Shown here in pieces: positions 44,433-55,118 of a stretch of DNA of 64,000 nt. How positions within the stretch are numbered: position 1 is the first letter of the stretch; each line of letters begins with the position of its first letter. Under the pieces are notes generated by a model. The model was not told the origin of the DNA. It saw nothing but the letters and a program-made list of their open reading frames with translations, and did not search any database. Both the position numbers and the translations under genes were made by a program. The DNA comes from Strigamia acuminata (lineage: Eukaryota > Arthropoda > Chilopoda > Geophilomorpha > Linotaeniidae), in assembly GCA_949358305.1 (NCBI GenBank), contig OX442314.1, positions 5,023,087 through 5,087,086 on the forward strand, read 5' to 3'.

Positions 44433-46047
44433 TCAACCAAAAATTTTCTTTTTATCATTCGATACTAATTCTAACACTTGCTGGTAACAATCATATATTA
44501 TCTGTCCCATTTTAGGTTTAAATGATTGTGCAATCATGTGGTCTAAAATGAAATAAAAAGCAAGTGAGCAGGACACTAACGGTACAGAATAAATATTGCA
44601 ATTCACCTAAAACGTGAGAAACCCTTCCTGATTGATAAATTATACGTGTTGTTTCGACTACGTTGTCCACGCTTTCGGTACAAAGATTAGATTTTTTAAA
44701 AAGGTCGTTGGTAAGATATGCGATTAACAAGTTGTCCTTGCTGCTTAGTTCTGCAAACTCTTTCTAGATATAGTAAAAGTTGAAAATAGTTTCTAAACAG
44801 AAATTGATAGAAAAAAAAGCGGTTTAACTTTAACATACTGATTTGAATACTTGTCCACATTTAGGTGCAGGTGAAAAGTCATAATCTTTTGCATCGCAAA
44901 GAGCTGGCTGGAAGATTAGAAATAAAATTATACGAAAGGTTCAAATAATTTTGTCGTTACTAATAATTACTTGTGTTTTTATTAAGGCGGTTATACAGCT
45001 GCAGCAATGCCTGCTGAACTAAAAAGATTAAGATTATTTTATACAGTCAAGCCTTGTTATAACGAATTGCAAGGGACCCGAGAAATCAGTTCCTTGTAAT
45101 AACGAAAGTTCGTATGTCCAACCAAGCCAATTTTAAGTATTCGTTACAACAAAATATTTGTGTATCGCGATTCGTTATAATGAGGTTCGACTGTATTTTA
45201 TACGAATCCATATACTTTTAATTCACTACAAGGTTGACCTTTCTCCCATTGGCCGAATCTCATTACTCCTAACCATAGACTGTACTACCACCAGGAAAAG
45301 TAGTTTTGTTTGTTTTTTTCATTTTTGTGATTATTATAATGATTAAAATGATATAATTTTAATTGTATGTTTTTTCTATTTATAAAATACAGTTTTATGC
45401 TGTTTTTATTTCAACATACATGTTTGTTCAGTTTATTTGTTGCTTTGCCAGGAAAGCAAACAGTTTCCTAGCAATAGGTAATCGATTACAATGTCCGTAC
45501 ATCGATTGCAATTCTAGTGTTTCGGTCTATTTTTTGTATCACTACACAAGTGAAATGGCTCGGCCAATGGGAGAAAGGCCAACCTTGTAGTGAGTTAAAG
45601 TACAGACGGATATTCTGTCTATGGTCTATATCTATGTCTGTGCTAAGTGTCACAATCACAAATACAACGGTTTCCTTTAAAGGATTCTTATAAATTTTTT
45701 AGTTTTTTTTTTGAAAAATTTTGATTAATTTGTTGGAAAATGTCAAATTTTAAACATTTATATTTTTTTCTATTCGGGGTCTCGGGTGCATCCGACGAGC
45801 CACAATTTTATGTAATTTCGTGTTCTAAATGTACTTTGCCATCGTCTTGAGGGAATGTCTTCTCTATGACTTTGCACAGTGCTTTGGCTGTCTTATCCTT
45901 AACATCACACGTCTTGGAAAAACAAAATAGGAATAAACTATTTAACACGATGCGCTAGATATAAAGTCAACTTACTTGTGTGTCGTGTGCAGTGGTTACA
46001 CAAACAACAGTCAAGATGATAATGAAATAACAATTACAGTTGAACAT
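44433..46047 (-). CDS. Secreted cysteine-rich protein, array copy 4 (177 aa)
   Basis: Six exons: 45976-46047, 45835-45912, 44971-45018, 44839-44907, 44607-44763, 44433-44542. Signal peptide MFNCNCYFIIILTVVCVTTA. Cysteine plan as in copy 3 (HCCSC in exon 3, ELSSKD in exon 5), nine in all. Oddities: one codon lost in exon 5, the otherwise invariant PGW motif reads SGR, and the C-terminus is extended to KKKIFG. Frame and splice sites are intact. It may be starting to degenerate or to change function. Confidence 0.83.
45044..45193. mobile_element. pogo/Tigger-like MITE (150 bp) in intron 2 of copy 4
   Basis: Ends CAGTCAAGCCTTGTTATAAC and the inverse of CAGTCGAACCTCATTATAAC, TA on both sides (45042-45043, 45194-45195). 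Confidence 0.88.
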
Positions 46048-46171
46048 TCTTTGATATGGAAAAAAGCAAACAAAGAAATACTTGCTGTCCTTCCACTACG
46101 GTACACCTAAGATGTGTAAATATGCATATTGGGCAATGAATGTAGGGATTAATCTTGTAATAACATACTGT

Positions 46172-46214
46172 AGCACCTGCACACGTGCATACTTCAAGGT
46201 TGAAGTACGAACAA
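46172..46214 (-). promoter_or_regulatory. Conserved upstream block of array copy 4
   Basis: GCACCTGCACACGTGCATAC then TTCAAGGTTG and GAACAAT, about 125-165 bases before the ATG. Confidence 0.6.
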
Positions 46215-47273
46215 TGCTAGAAATAGACCCGTGGCTTAAATTTGAAATTGTTGAGAAAAAAGGAATGTGATTGATTATTGACAGATGTTTTGTCCTTTTA
46301 TTTTACAGCCAAGTTTCTGAACAAAGATAAGTGCAGATTGACGCCAGATAAGCCGTAGTTATTTCGTGCAAGTGCAGTCGAACTAGAAGCAACCTCTTGG
46401 CGCTTCCTTGCTGAACACACCATCGGCACATTATAATATTTTAGGGGTTTACACAGGTAAAAACAAGAATATGGGTCAAACTGGACATCTGGACGAGCGT
46501 CATCCAATCTCAATCGAAAAGAGCCTCTCGAATGTTGGCTTTTCTGTTCGTTCCTACACTCTCTTCTAACCTAAATCTTGCTTCTTTTTGTTGGAATATA
46601 TGTTATTCATCCACAGCATGATACATTTTGTATGGACCACCCACTGGTCACTCCCTTTTCCCCTTCACCCTATGCTTCCTGTTCAACTTTAATAAACGCT
46701 AGTCGCAGCATACGTTGCTCTGTGACCTAAAACAAATATATCTACTTGAATCTACCTCATCCACCATCACTTTTCACAGTTGTAATGCCGGAATTAGAAC
46801 TGCCAAGATAATGCACCGAAAAAGTCTGATGTCTTGTAGACATTCATTCCCATGTCTCAGGATCTGCCACCCAAAAGTCAAAAAAATTCTAATTACAATT
46901 AGATCTTTATTTCATTTGACTCCTGTCAGGCCACAAGAGCCTATAGAGCAGTTTAATCAAACAAAATTTTTCTCTTTAGCCACCAATTCTAACCCTTGCT
47001 GGTAACAATCGGAAAATAATTGGACCATTTTAGGTTTAAATGATTTTCCAATCATGGTGTCTAAAATGAAAGAAACACCAAGTGGGGACTTAATAATAAT
47101 AATAATAATAATAACGTAATTACCTAAAGCATTCGAAACCCATCCTGGCTGATAAATTGCAAGTGCTGCTTCAACAACTTTGTCGTCGCTTTCAGTACAG
47201 AGTTTAAACTCCTTCATAAAAACAACATCGACGAGAAAATCAATGATCAAGTTGTCCTTACTGCATTCTTCTA

Positions 47274-48498
47274 TACAAGGTGGAACAAAAGTCTGTTCCC
47301 CTCAAATATTTCCTCAGGAATTGCATCTAGGCCAACTTTGATGAAGCAATCGTATAGGAAGTTGGGTAAGAGCAATCCAATGATGTCATCAAATTTGACC
47401 TTGACGGCCATTTTCAAGGATATTCACTTGCTAACTTCTAAACCAATCAGGTTAGAGCAAAAAAGTCAATTACAAAGTTGTAGAGCACCATCAAATTAGT
47501 ACTATCCAACTTATCTTAGTCATCTTAAGTTAAATGTTTTCCTTTTAAGAAGGAGACAAATCAGCTGAAATAAAGCCAGCCATTGTGACAAAACTTAAAT
47601 TTCTATCACAAAAATACTGAATTACTTAAATAAATGTATTCAAATGTGCATCATTATGCAAGTAAACAAGAAAAACCACTGCCTTTTTTTAATGCCTCAA
47701 TAATTATTTTATCACAAGATTAACCCTTGGCTATACGGATTTATGAACAAGCTTTTTCTTGAATAGAAAAATTTTTTTTCCTATGAATTTTTTTTGCTGA
47801 AAATTTGTGACTTTGTTGATCTGATAATAAAGTAAATCTCGGGTGAAATTTGTAATGATTCATCATTTATTTAATTAAATATTCAACTTGGAAATTTTCT
47901 GCCCCTTAAAACTCCAGCATAACTTTTAAGCTGGCTTTGCTGTATTTGTAAACAGCGCTTCAGTGAATAGCTTTTCGCATTTACCAGTAGTGATTAAAAC
48001 CACCTCCAGATGGCTCAAATCTATTTATTTTTATTGTTTAGGCATTACGTTCTCAATAAAATTAGTTCCGAACTAAAAACAAACTACATGGCGCTTTAAC
48101 CAATCGACTTAAAAATTGTCCATAAATCCGTAATGGCTAAACCAGAACGGCACATTTTATCCTTATGCCTCTGAGGGTTAAAAAATTTCACTTTGCTGAT
48201 TATTTTTCTGATTTGTCTCCTTTTTAAAAAGAAAACATTTAACTTAAGATGACTAAGATAAGTTGGATAGTACTAATTTGATGGTGCTCTACAACTTTGT
48301 AATTGACTTTTTTGCTCTAACCTGATTGGTTTAGAAGTTAGCAAGTGAATAACCTTGAAAATGGCCTTCAAGGTCAAATTTGATGACATCATTGGATTGC
48401 TCTCACCAAACTTCCTATACGATCGCTTCATTAAAGTTGGCCTAGGTGCAATTGCTGAGGAAATATTTGAGGGGAACAGACTTTTGTTCCACCCTGTA
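47274..48498. mobile_element. Foldback element E2 (1225 bp) inside exon 5 of copy 5
   Basis: Ends TACAAGGTGGAACAAAAGTC and the inverse of TACAGGGTGGAACAAAAGTC, TA outside both. Arms of about 300 bp; related to E1 by ends and by internal blocks (AAAGTTGTAGAGCA). A piggyBac-like MITE is nested in its centre. Confidence 0.9.
47724..48177. mobile_element. piggyBac-like MITE (454 bp) nested in E2
   Basis: TTAA at 47720-47723 and 48178-48181; ends CCCTTGGCTATACGG and the inverse CCCTCAGAGGCATAAGG. Same family as 38645-39082. Confidence 0.88.
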
Positions 48499-48929
48499 TA
48501 TTCTTTCTAAACATGACAAAGGCAAAATAGTTTTTAAGCAGAAATTATGTGATAAAATGTGGTTTAACTTGGAATTGACTCCTAGACCAGTGCTTCTCAA
48601 AGACTGGCCCGTGAGCAAGAGGCTGATGGTCTGCAAATAAGTCGGGTGTGTAATTGAGGAAATATAAACTTGAAAAACCCCATTTAATCTATCTGAACTG
48701 CATAAAAATTACTCCGTATAAAATTTGCTAAGATATGAAGCAAATTATTAATTATAGGAATAACAAATAAATGATGTTGTTTATGGCTTGTCCAATATCT
48801 TTTACCTAAATACAGTACTTTAAAGAAAGATTTTGGCCGGGGGTGCCCCTATTACTGTTTTCCGGTCCCTGGCATAACCAGTCCAATTTTTACTGACGGC
48901 ATGTGTTTTTTTAGTCCATTCCTCGCAGT

Positions 48930-49365
48930 TAGTGAAGGAGGCAGCTGAGTGGTGTGGGGAGTAGAGAGAAGAGCATTGCGTCTCAACCGAGGCAGGTGTA
49001 AGAAAGGTTTTGAGAGACGTCATGCTCTATGCTGACTCTGCTCTCCTTCCCATTCACCACTGTGATGCTCAGTATTATGACGATGGGTCCACTACAGCCT
49101 CCATGAGTGGTTGCATGGGCCGAACAGGTGAGTACAACAGAATGGTTATGTTTCATCGACCTCGTCGTACGTGGGGTTGGTTGCCGGTGTGGCTTGCCTT
49201 CGCGGCACTCCAACACGCGGATAGACGGGAGTCTCCAACCCCTATACAAACGGATTAAATGCTAACAACAATCTGGAGTCTCTAGTCTTATTTACGTGAG
49301 TATGCGTCCCAAACCATGGTAACCAGTCTCCAGGCAGCCATGGCAAAGACCATACAAGTCCACTT
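48930..49365. mobile_element. Diverged solo LTR related to the giant element
   Basis: Shares blocks with the 593-bp LTR: CCATTCACCAC...GATGCTCAGTAT, CAGCCTCCATGAGTGG, GCCGGTG...GCCTTCG. It is closer to 51779-52305 (GTGAAGGAGG.AGCTGAGTGG). Replaces the region of exon 4 in copy 5. Ends uncertain. Confidence 0.75.
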
Positions 49366-49976
49366 TTTATGAGGAGTGACCAAAAATAACTTGTTCAACT
49401 TTTACTTACTGATGCAAATAGTTCTCTACAATTTTGTCCTTATTGTATTACCCCGCTTTAGAGGGGTTTGCGTTGTAATTTTAATAAGTTTTTCAAATTG
49501 TCCAGAATCTTTGTGGACAACCTGTATTATCCGGCACCCTGGCCGGACTCACATTTTTAGGGCCTGCCCTCCAAAGTCGGGTAATATGCTACTAATAATT
49601 ACTTGTGTTTTTATGAAGGCAGTTAAACAGTTGCAGCAATGCTTGCTGAACTATAGAAATTCAGATTAGCCACTGTATTTTATGCAATTTTGTGTTTTTA
49701 ACGTACTAGACCATTGTCATGAGGGAACATCTTCTCTACGACTTTGCATAGTGCTTTGGCAGCCCCATCCTTAACATCACACATCTTTGAAAAACAAAAT
49801 AGAAATGTATTACTCCGTATTTAATAGGATATGGTAGTTGTAAGGTCAGTTATCTCTTCATCAAGTGCAGTGGCTGTAAAAATAACAGTCAAGATTTGGA
49901 TAAAGTTAAAGTTTAACATTCTGGTGTACAAAGAAATGCTTGCTCAAATGTAGTGTCCATCCTTTACAATGTATTG

Positions 49977-50040
49977 TTTGGGACAAAACACATTTATTGT
50001 TTGGGGCAAAACACATTTATTGTTTGGGGCAAAACACATG
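49977..50040. repeat. 25-bp repeat, about 2.5 copies
   Basis: TTGTTTGGGACAAAACACATTTA-type units just upstream of copy 5. Confidence 0.9.
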
Positions 50041-50080
50041 TGGCTTAATGTGGTAAATAGTAATTTGAAAATAATATGCT

Positions 50081-50125
50081 GCAACACCTGCACATGTGTG
50101 CAGTTCAAGGTTGTAGTGTGAACAC
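50081..50125 (-). promoter_or_regulatory. Conserved upstream block of pseudogene copy 5
   Basis: GCAACACCTGCACATGTGTG then CAGTTCAAGGTTGTAGTGTG; retained although the gene is broken. Confidence 0.55.
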
Positions 50126-50581
50126 TGAGCAATTGATCTTTGGTCTAGATTTAAAATTTGTGAGGAACACTATGTGATTGTGCAACGAACTGAACTTGGC
50201 CATCTTGTTATTTTATATTTGCTATTTGTTAACTAATATTCGATTGTTGAAACTTTATTGCATACTCTTGTTTAGAGTAGTAAATAAGCCTATTTAGTAT
50301 TCGAGCATAACAACTGTTGTCATGGCAATTTATGCTTTTATGAGAATTCCTATCAATTTACTGTTATTTTTACCTTGTTGTTTCTCTATTTTCATGTAAT
50401 TATTACTGTTTTTGGCTCTTAGACAATTAGTTTATTTTCAGCGAGCAAAGTCGGATAGAATGCCAACTTCAATTTAAAAGCATGAACATTACACAACATA
50501 AGGATATAGTTTAGATGGATTATTATATTATTTTATTAACACTCACTAATAGTCTTTGTTTACAAATGTTTTTTAAGAAAA

Positions 50582-53239
50582 TCAAATTATGTTGCATTTG
50601 ATATTCGATGGTTTTTCAACCTTGTAAACGTGACGTGTAGTTATACCCATCGTATCGGCATTCAAACAGTCCGGAACAACTTTCAAAAACTTCTGCAGTG
50701 TAAAAGTGTATACAGGTTAATGGTAGGAAAGATTTAATCCAAGTCTTACTTTATATGTTTCTCTTTGAAAATATTCATCGGGTCCATAATGATTCGAGTT
50801 GAATTGACCGAAACCCAATATTGTAAATGCTATCAACCTTTTCTTATGGTACAGTGGAAAGAAAGGTTGGAAATTATCACAATTCATCTTTTTACTGATT
50901 TCATAGAAGTAATGAGTTCCTATGGTGAGAATTTAAATTAACTACTTGAGTTGACTTAGCTGGAAGAGATGAAATATATCACGCGCAAATAATATATTTC
51001 GACCATTAAAAAAGATGTGTCGGAAGTGCGTTAGATGCAATTTTTCCATTCCAGTTGTGTTTTAGTGCTCAAATTGAATCCCAAGCTCAAAACATTATGA
51101 AATTCCATATTGGGAATGCCCAATTAGTACAGAAATTATTTTAACTGTTATTTAATGCGCGTACATTCAATTTGGCCGTGACGCTGCAATTACATTTTGC
51201 TGTTACTCAATTTAACTGTAGGTCTGGATGCTCCACAAAATTTAGTTATGTGTTTGCCTTAATCTGGGTCTGAAGGCATTACGCACCTGATTCTGGGGTA
51301 CATCTTCCCTTCACCCAACGTTTTTTGTCTAATTTTGATTCGTACAGAGGAAGCAAAACCTTCTCGGTGCCATTCATGTAGTATAATTGATCGACTGGTT
51401 TGTGGTTTTTATTACAAATTTCATCTTTTATAAAATATAATGAAGAATTCATAAGTTGTTCGTAATCATTTTCAATTAAATGTTTGCGGTCAAAACTTAC
51501 CTGGATCATAGAAGAAAACTTTTAAGGTGTATAAAGTCTCCGCAGCATTATCTGCCGGATGCACTGCTGTATACATGTGTTGTTGTTTGAACCAAGCTTT
51601 TTGTTGGTCACTTTTCATTTGACTTAGTGGAAACTACAAATCAAATAAAATAACTTTCTACAAAATATCACTATTGTGGCAAGAATGCAATCAACCAATT
51701 TAAAAAGTAACTGTTTCCTGGAAACAGTTGGACAGGAAACAAAAAATAAACAGTCAGCCATATTGCCAGTTAGAGACATGTGGTGACCAGCATCACTGCC
51801 ACATGCCGCCCAATGGCCCTAAGGCCATCCCTCCTGGCGGAGTGATATAACCCAGCATAGTGAAGGAGGAAGCTGAGTGGTGTAGAGAGAGCGAGAACGA
51901 GAGAAGAGCGCTGGGTCTCAACCAAGACAGAAGTGTGTGACGTAAGGTCCTGATGCCAGCAAGGACAGTTGTGCTCTGTTATGACTCTGCTCTTCTTCCC
52001 ATTCACCACTGCGACGCTCAGTAGTGTGAAGATGGATCCACTACAGCCTTCATGAGCGGTTGCATGGGCCATACAGGTGAGTACGACAGAATGGTATGTT
52101 TAACTGGCTACGTCATCCATCAGGTTCCCACCCTGTGTATGACGGGTTGGTTGCCGGTGTGGCGTGCCTTTGTGGCACTGCCAACAACGGATTAAAGGCC
52201 AACAACCGAATAATTTGGAGTTCCTTGTCTTATTTACGTGAGTATGTGTCCCACCCCATAGTAACCAGTTTCCAGGCTGCCATCGTGAAGACCACACCAG
52301 TCACAACCAAGTAAGGCTTGCTTTGGTTGTCTGTAGGTTCAGCAAAGGCCAATAAGAGAAACCAGAATTTTGAGTGTCAACATTAACTTCAATCTTTGAA
52401 TAGACGGTATAATACAAAAGATATCAGCTCATGTTGGCAATACAGCCGTTTTAGGTATTGGGACTTTTTCTGCAGTAGTTTGTCCTTTGGCCAATGAGAA
52501 TGAAAATTTAGTACAAAGTTACATACTTACTCCAGATTCAAATCCAAATAGATGTCCATTTTTACCAAAAAGAAGAACAGCGGCCGGGTCATTCTCAATG
52601 CTGTATCTGTAGCCCAAAGTATTCTCCGCACAATTTTGATCACTTTTACCAATTAGCTTCCATGCACCTTCTTCGGCTTCTTTTCTGGTTGATGGCAGTT
52701 TCTTAAATGCTGATTTGTCATTTTTGTCCTTATTGGCAGTGACTAAAATATTATTTATTTTAAAATTAACAAGTAAATATATAAAATACTACGTTTTTTG
52801 AAAAAAGGCTTTTAAATTGCTTCTTAAATCGTCACCAGAATGCGTTACAATCGCCACTGCCGTCTCCGCGCTGAAAATCGCAAATAAATAAACTTTTTAA
52901 CATTATAATGTTAAAATTAAATATATGAGCTGATAGGGAATTTAATTTTAAACAGGTTTATCCTGGTTTCAGAATTTATTAACCACTTTGTAATAAAAAA
53001 AAAGCGGATTTAGGATTGACCCTGCCACTTAGGCATCCATTTTAGTTTGTGGCGGCGCTACTGGGCACAGGAAATTGAAACAAACAAGCAGTCATGTCTA
53101 GTTAAATTAAAGAATAATGTGAATAGTGTGCAATACCTTTAAATGTCTTCCAGTTGGCTTCGTACAAATTTAAGGAGTCACCTCCATTGGTGGAAATTAC
53201 AAGCGCTGTAAGAATCATAAACGCAGTTTTACAGTTCAT
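50582..53239 (-). CDS. Secreted protein of an uncharacterised family (288 aa, six exons)
   Basis: Exons in gene order: 53137-53239, 52531-52742, 51501-51633, 51287-51424, 50750-50919, 50582-50692; every junction keeps the frame (phases 1,0,1,1,0) with GT-AG borders. Signal peptide MNCKTAFMILTALVISTNGG. Conserved-looking segments: AAVLLFGKNGHLFGFESG, YTAVHPADNAAETLYTLKVF, THYFYEISKKMNCDNFQPFF, LIAFTILGFGQFN, VVPDCLNAD. Cysteines after the leader: 6 (QNC, EIC, RCT, MNC, PDC, IKC), suggesting three disulphides. From memory this layout resembles a group of uncharacterised secreted proteins in several invertebrates, without a name or known role; not verified. Intron 2 contains a degenerate solo LTR. 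Confidence 0.85.
51779..52305. mobile_element. Degenerate solo LTR in intron 2 of the 288-aa gene
   Basis: Begins TGTGGTGACC and ends CCAGTCACA like the giant element's LTR (TGTGACC...CAGTCACA). It shares CCATTCACCACTGCGACGCT, ACAGCCTTCATGAGCGG and GGTTCCCACCC blocks. No matching target duplication found. Confidence 0.82.
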
Positions 53240-54047
53240 GTTGAAAAACCTGTACGAAATGCTTGAAATTCTGGTACGTTCTGATTGTCTATCTTTTATT
53301 TATGTAATGAACGAGTAAGGTCGAGGAAATAAAGCAATATTAATCATTGTTATAAGTTGTAGTGTAGTTTGTCTCAATTTGATGATGGCAAAAATATTAA
53401 AATATTTTTTGACTCTTTTATGACATCAGAATGCAGAAAAAATGCACAATTGTAGTAATTAATGTCTGCAACTGTAAATTTACATATTTCCACATATTTT
53501 CTCTAATTTTCTCAACATTTCTCACATTTTCCTTAAAATTCCTAAAAAAAAATTTAAAAACCTTCTTCAAAAAGGTGCACTCATAATAGTTTCTAAATAT
53601 TTCCTTGTAAAATAGTTTTTAAATATTTCCTTGTAAAATAGTTTTTAAATATTTCCTTGATGAATGGTTGTCAAATATTTCCTTTAAAAATATTTTCAAT
53701 ATTTCCTATGACTCACATCTAATTATACGCGGTAACTTTCCTCAAAACTTTACTTTTTTGATTCTTTTTATTGTTTTCAAACATTTTGTTCACTTTAAAG
53801 TACACAATATAATTGTACCAATTAAAAATTAGTAATAATATTTCAAAAAAATCATTTATTTCACTTTATGCAATTATTTTCAGTCATTTAACTAATTTGA
53901 ATGCACACTGGTTTGGAAGCTAAGTTTTACCATATTTCTTAATTTAAATAAAACTGAGATGACCAGCAATGGTCTAAAGCACTTAGAGATTTAATGGATT
54001 GCGTATACCATATACAGAAAACATACATGGGGGTTGGCCATATCTTA
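53240..54047. other. Non-coding, no supported gene
   Basis: AT-rich; 53580-53710 has three copies of an AATAGTTTTTAAATATTTCC unit. Confidence 0.5.
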
Positions 54048-54403
54048 TGCTGGGCACACACATACCGCAATTTCGCATCGCGTCGCGATCGCGTTACCAT
54101 TGCGCATGCGCAGGTGACGTCATTTCCTTTGCGCCGGTTCGAAATCTACTTTGCGAAATAGTACTTGTCCCAAGTACTATTTCGCCCGCGATTCGTGTCG
54201 CAGCCAATCCCGTGAGCTGTGTGAAATGACGTCATTTCATCAACATTTTTGGTTGCAGTGTGAATGCTGTGGAATGACGTCATAAGTTTGAATTCGCAGA
54301 GCTGAAATAGCTACATGTGTGTAGCATTGCGCGCGATTCACAGGGCGATTTCGCTGGCAAAATCGCGACGCGACGTGAAATCGCGGTATGTGTGCGCCCA
54401 GCA
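54048..54403. mobile_element. Harbinger-like MITE (356 bp) with CRE sites
   Basis: Ends TGCTGGGCACACACATACCG and the inverse TGCTGGGCGCACACATACCG, with TTA on both sides (54045-54047, 54404-54406), fitting PIF/Harbinger target preference. It is CpG-rich amid AT-rich DNA and contains three TGACGTCA octamers. Confidence 0.88.
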
Positions 54404-54659
54404 TTACTCTTCTATGTTAGATGAAATCACACAATTGCAGTTTTTCGGTGATTTTTCCTGCTTCAAACAAAAACATGGATACATTAGCTTGAATATAAAA
54501 ATGGCGAGTATAGGAAAACAACAACACAGCGCCAACAGGTGGAGAAAATCAAAAACACATGTTAAATTTAACATCTCACTCACATTCTATAGCACACTGA
54601 ATTCATTTGATACAATATATTATAACCCAATTTTTATTTTTGTATGTAAAAAGTATAAT

Positions 54660-54765
54660 ATTTTTACTTAAAAATGCATATTTTTGCTTTGAAATACATA
54701 TTTTTGCTTAGAAATGCATACTTTTGCTTAAGAATGCATACTTTTGCTTAAAAATGCATATTTGA
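54660..54765. repeat. About 24-bp minisatellite
   Basis: Diverged copies of TTTTTGCTTAAAAATGCATA, about five. Confidence 0.85.
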
Positions 54766-54945
54766 AGAGTCAAACATGCAATGGAAACTTTTATATATTC
54801 ATTCACTCATCTTCATTTTTAATAAACAACATTTGTTACATAGCAACTGAGTTACATTGTTAATTTGTAAGATATTGTTCCAACAATATTTTTGCTTTAA
54901 AATGCACACTTTGCTTACTTTAACATTAAAAATAAAAAATTTCGC

Positions 54946-55118
54946 CCAAATAAAATTATTTCACCGCAAAATAAAATTATTTCGCCAAAAAATGAAATTA
55001 TTTCGCCGAAAAATGAGATTTTCAATCCGAAAAATGAGATTTTCAATCCGAAAAATGAGATTTTTAACCCGAAAAACGAGATTTTCAACCCAAAAAATGA
55101 GATTTTCAACCCAAAAAA
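54946..55118. repeat. 20-21 bp minisatellite (AAAAATGAGATTTTCAAxCCG)
   Basis: About eight diverged copies; generates matching open frames on both strands. Confidence 0.9.

Larger units (their letters stand above)
46957..49917 (-). pseudogene. Array copy 5, broken secreted cysteine-rich gene
   Basis: Recognisable exons: 1 (49846-49917, leader MLNFNFIQILTVIFTATA), 2 (49707-49784), 3 (49603-49650, HCCNC), 5 (47124 to about 47271) and 6 (46957-47060). Lesions: the exon-1 donor reads ATAACT instead of GTAAGT; exon 4 is absent, with unrelated sequence and a solo LTR in its place; the start of exon 5 is cut by foldback element E2 at 47274-48498, and even without it the frame to TGC does not fit. 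Exon 5 keeps the older cysteine (EECSKD) and exon 3 has the extra one. Non-functional as it stands. Confidence 0.85.

Noticed and set aside
51425-51500. Read-through of the 288-aa gene through 51425-51500 (76-codon frame)
   Set aside because: Exon 3 has a strong donor at 51500, and exon 4 starting at 51424 continues in phase; the stretch is a short intron.
52801-52872. An extra exon for the 288-aa gene (open, acceptor and donor present)
   Set aside because: Its phase does not fit exon 1; exon 1 joins exon 2 (52531-52742) directly in frame.
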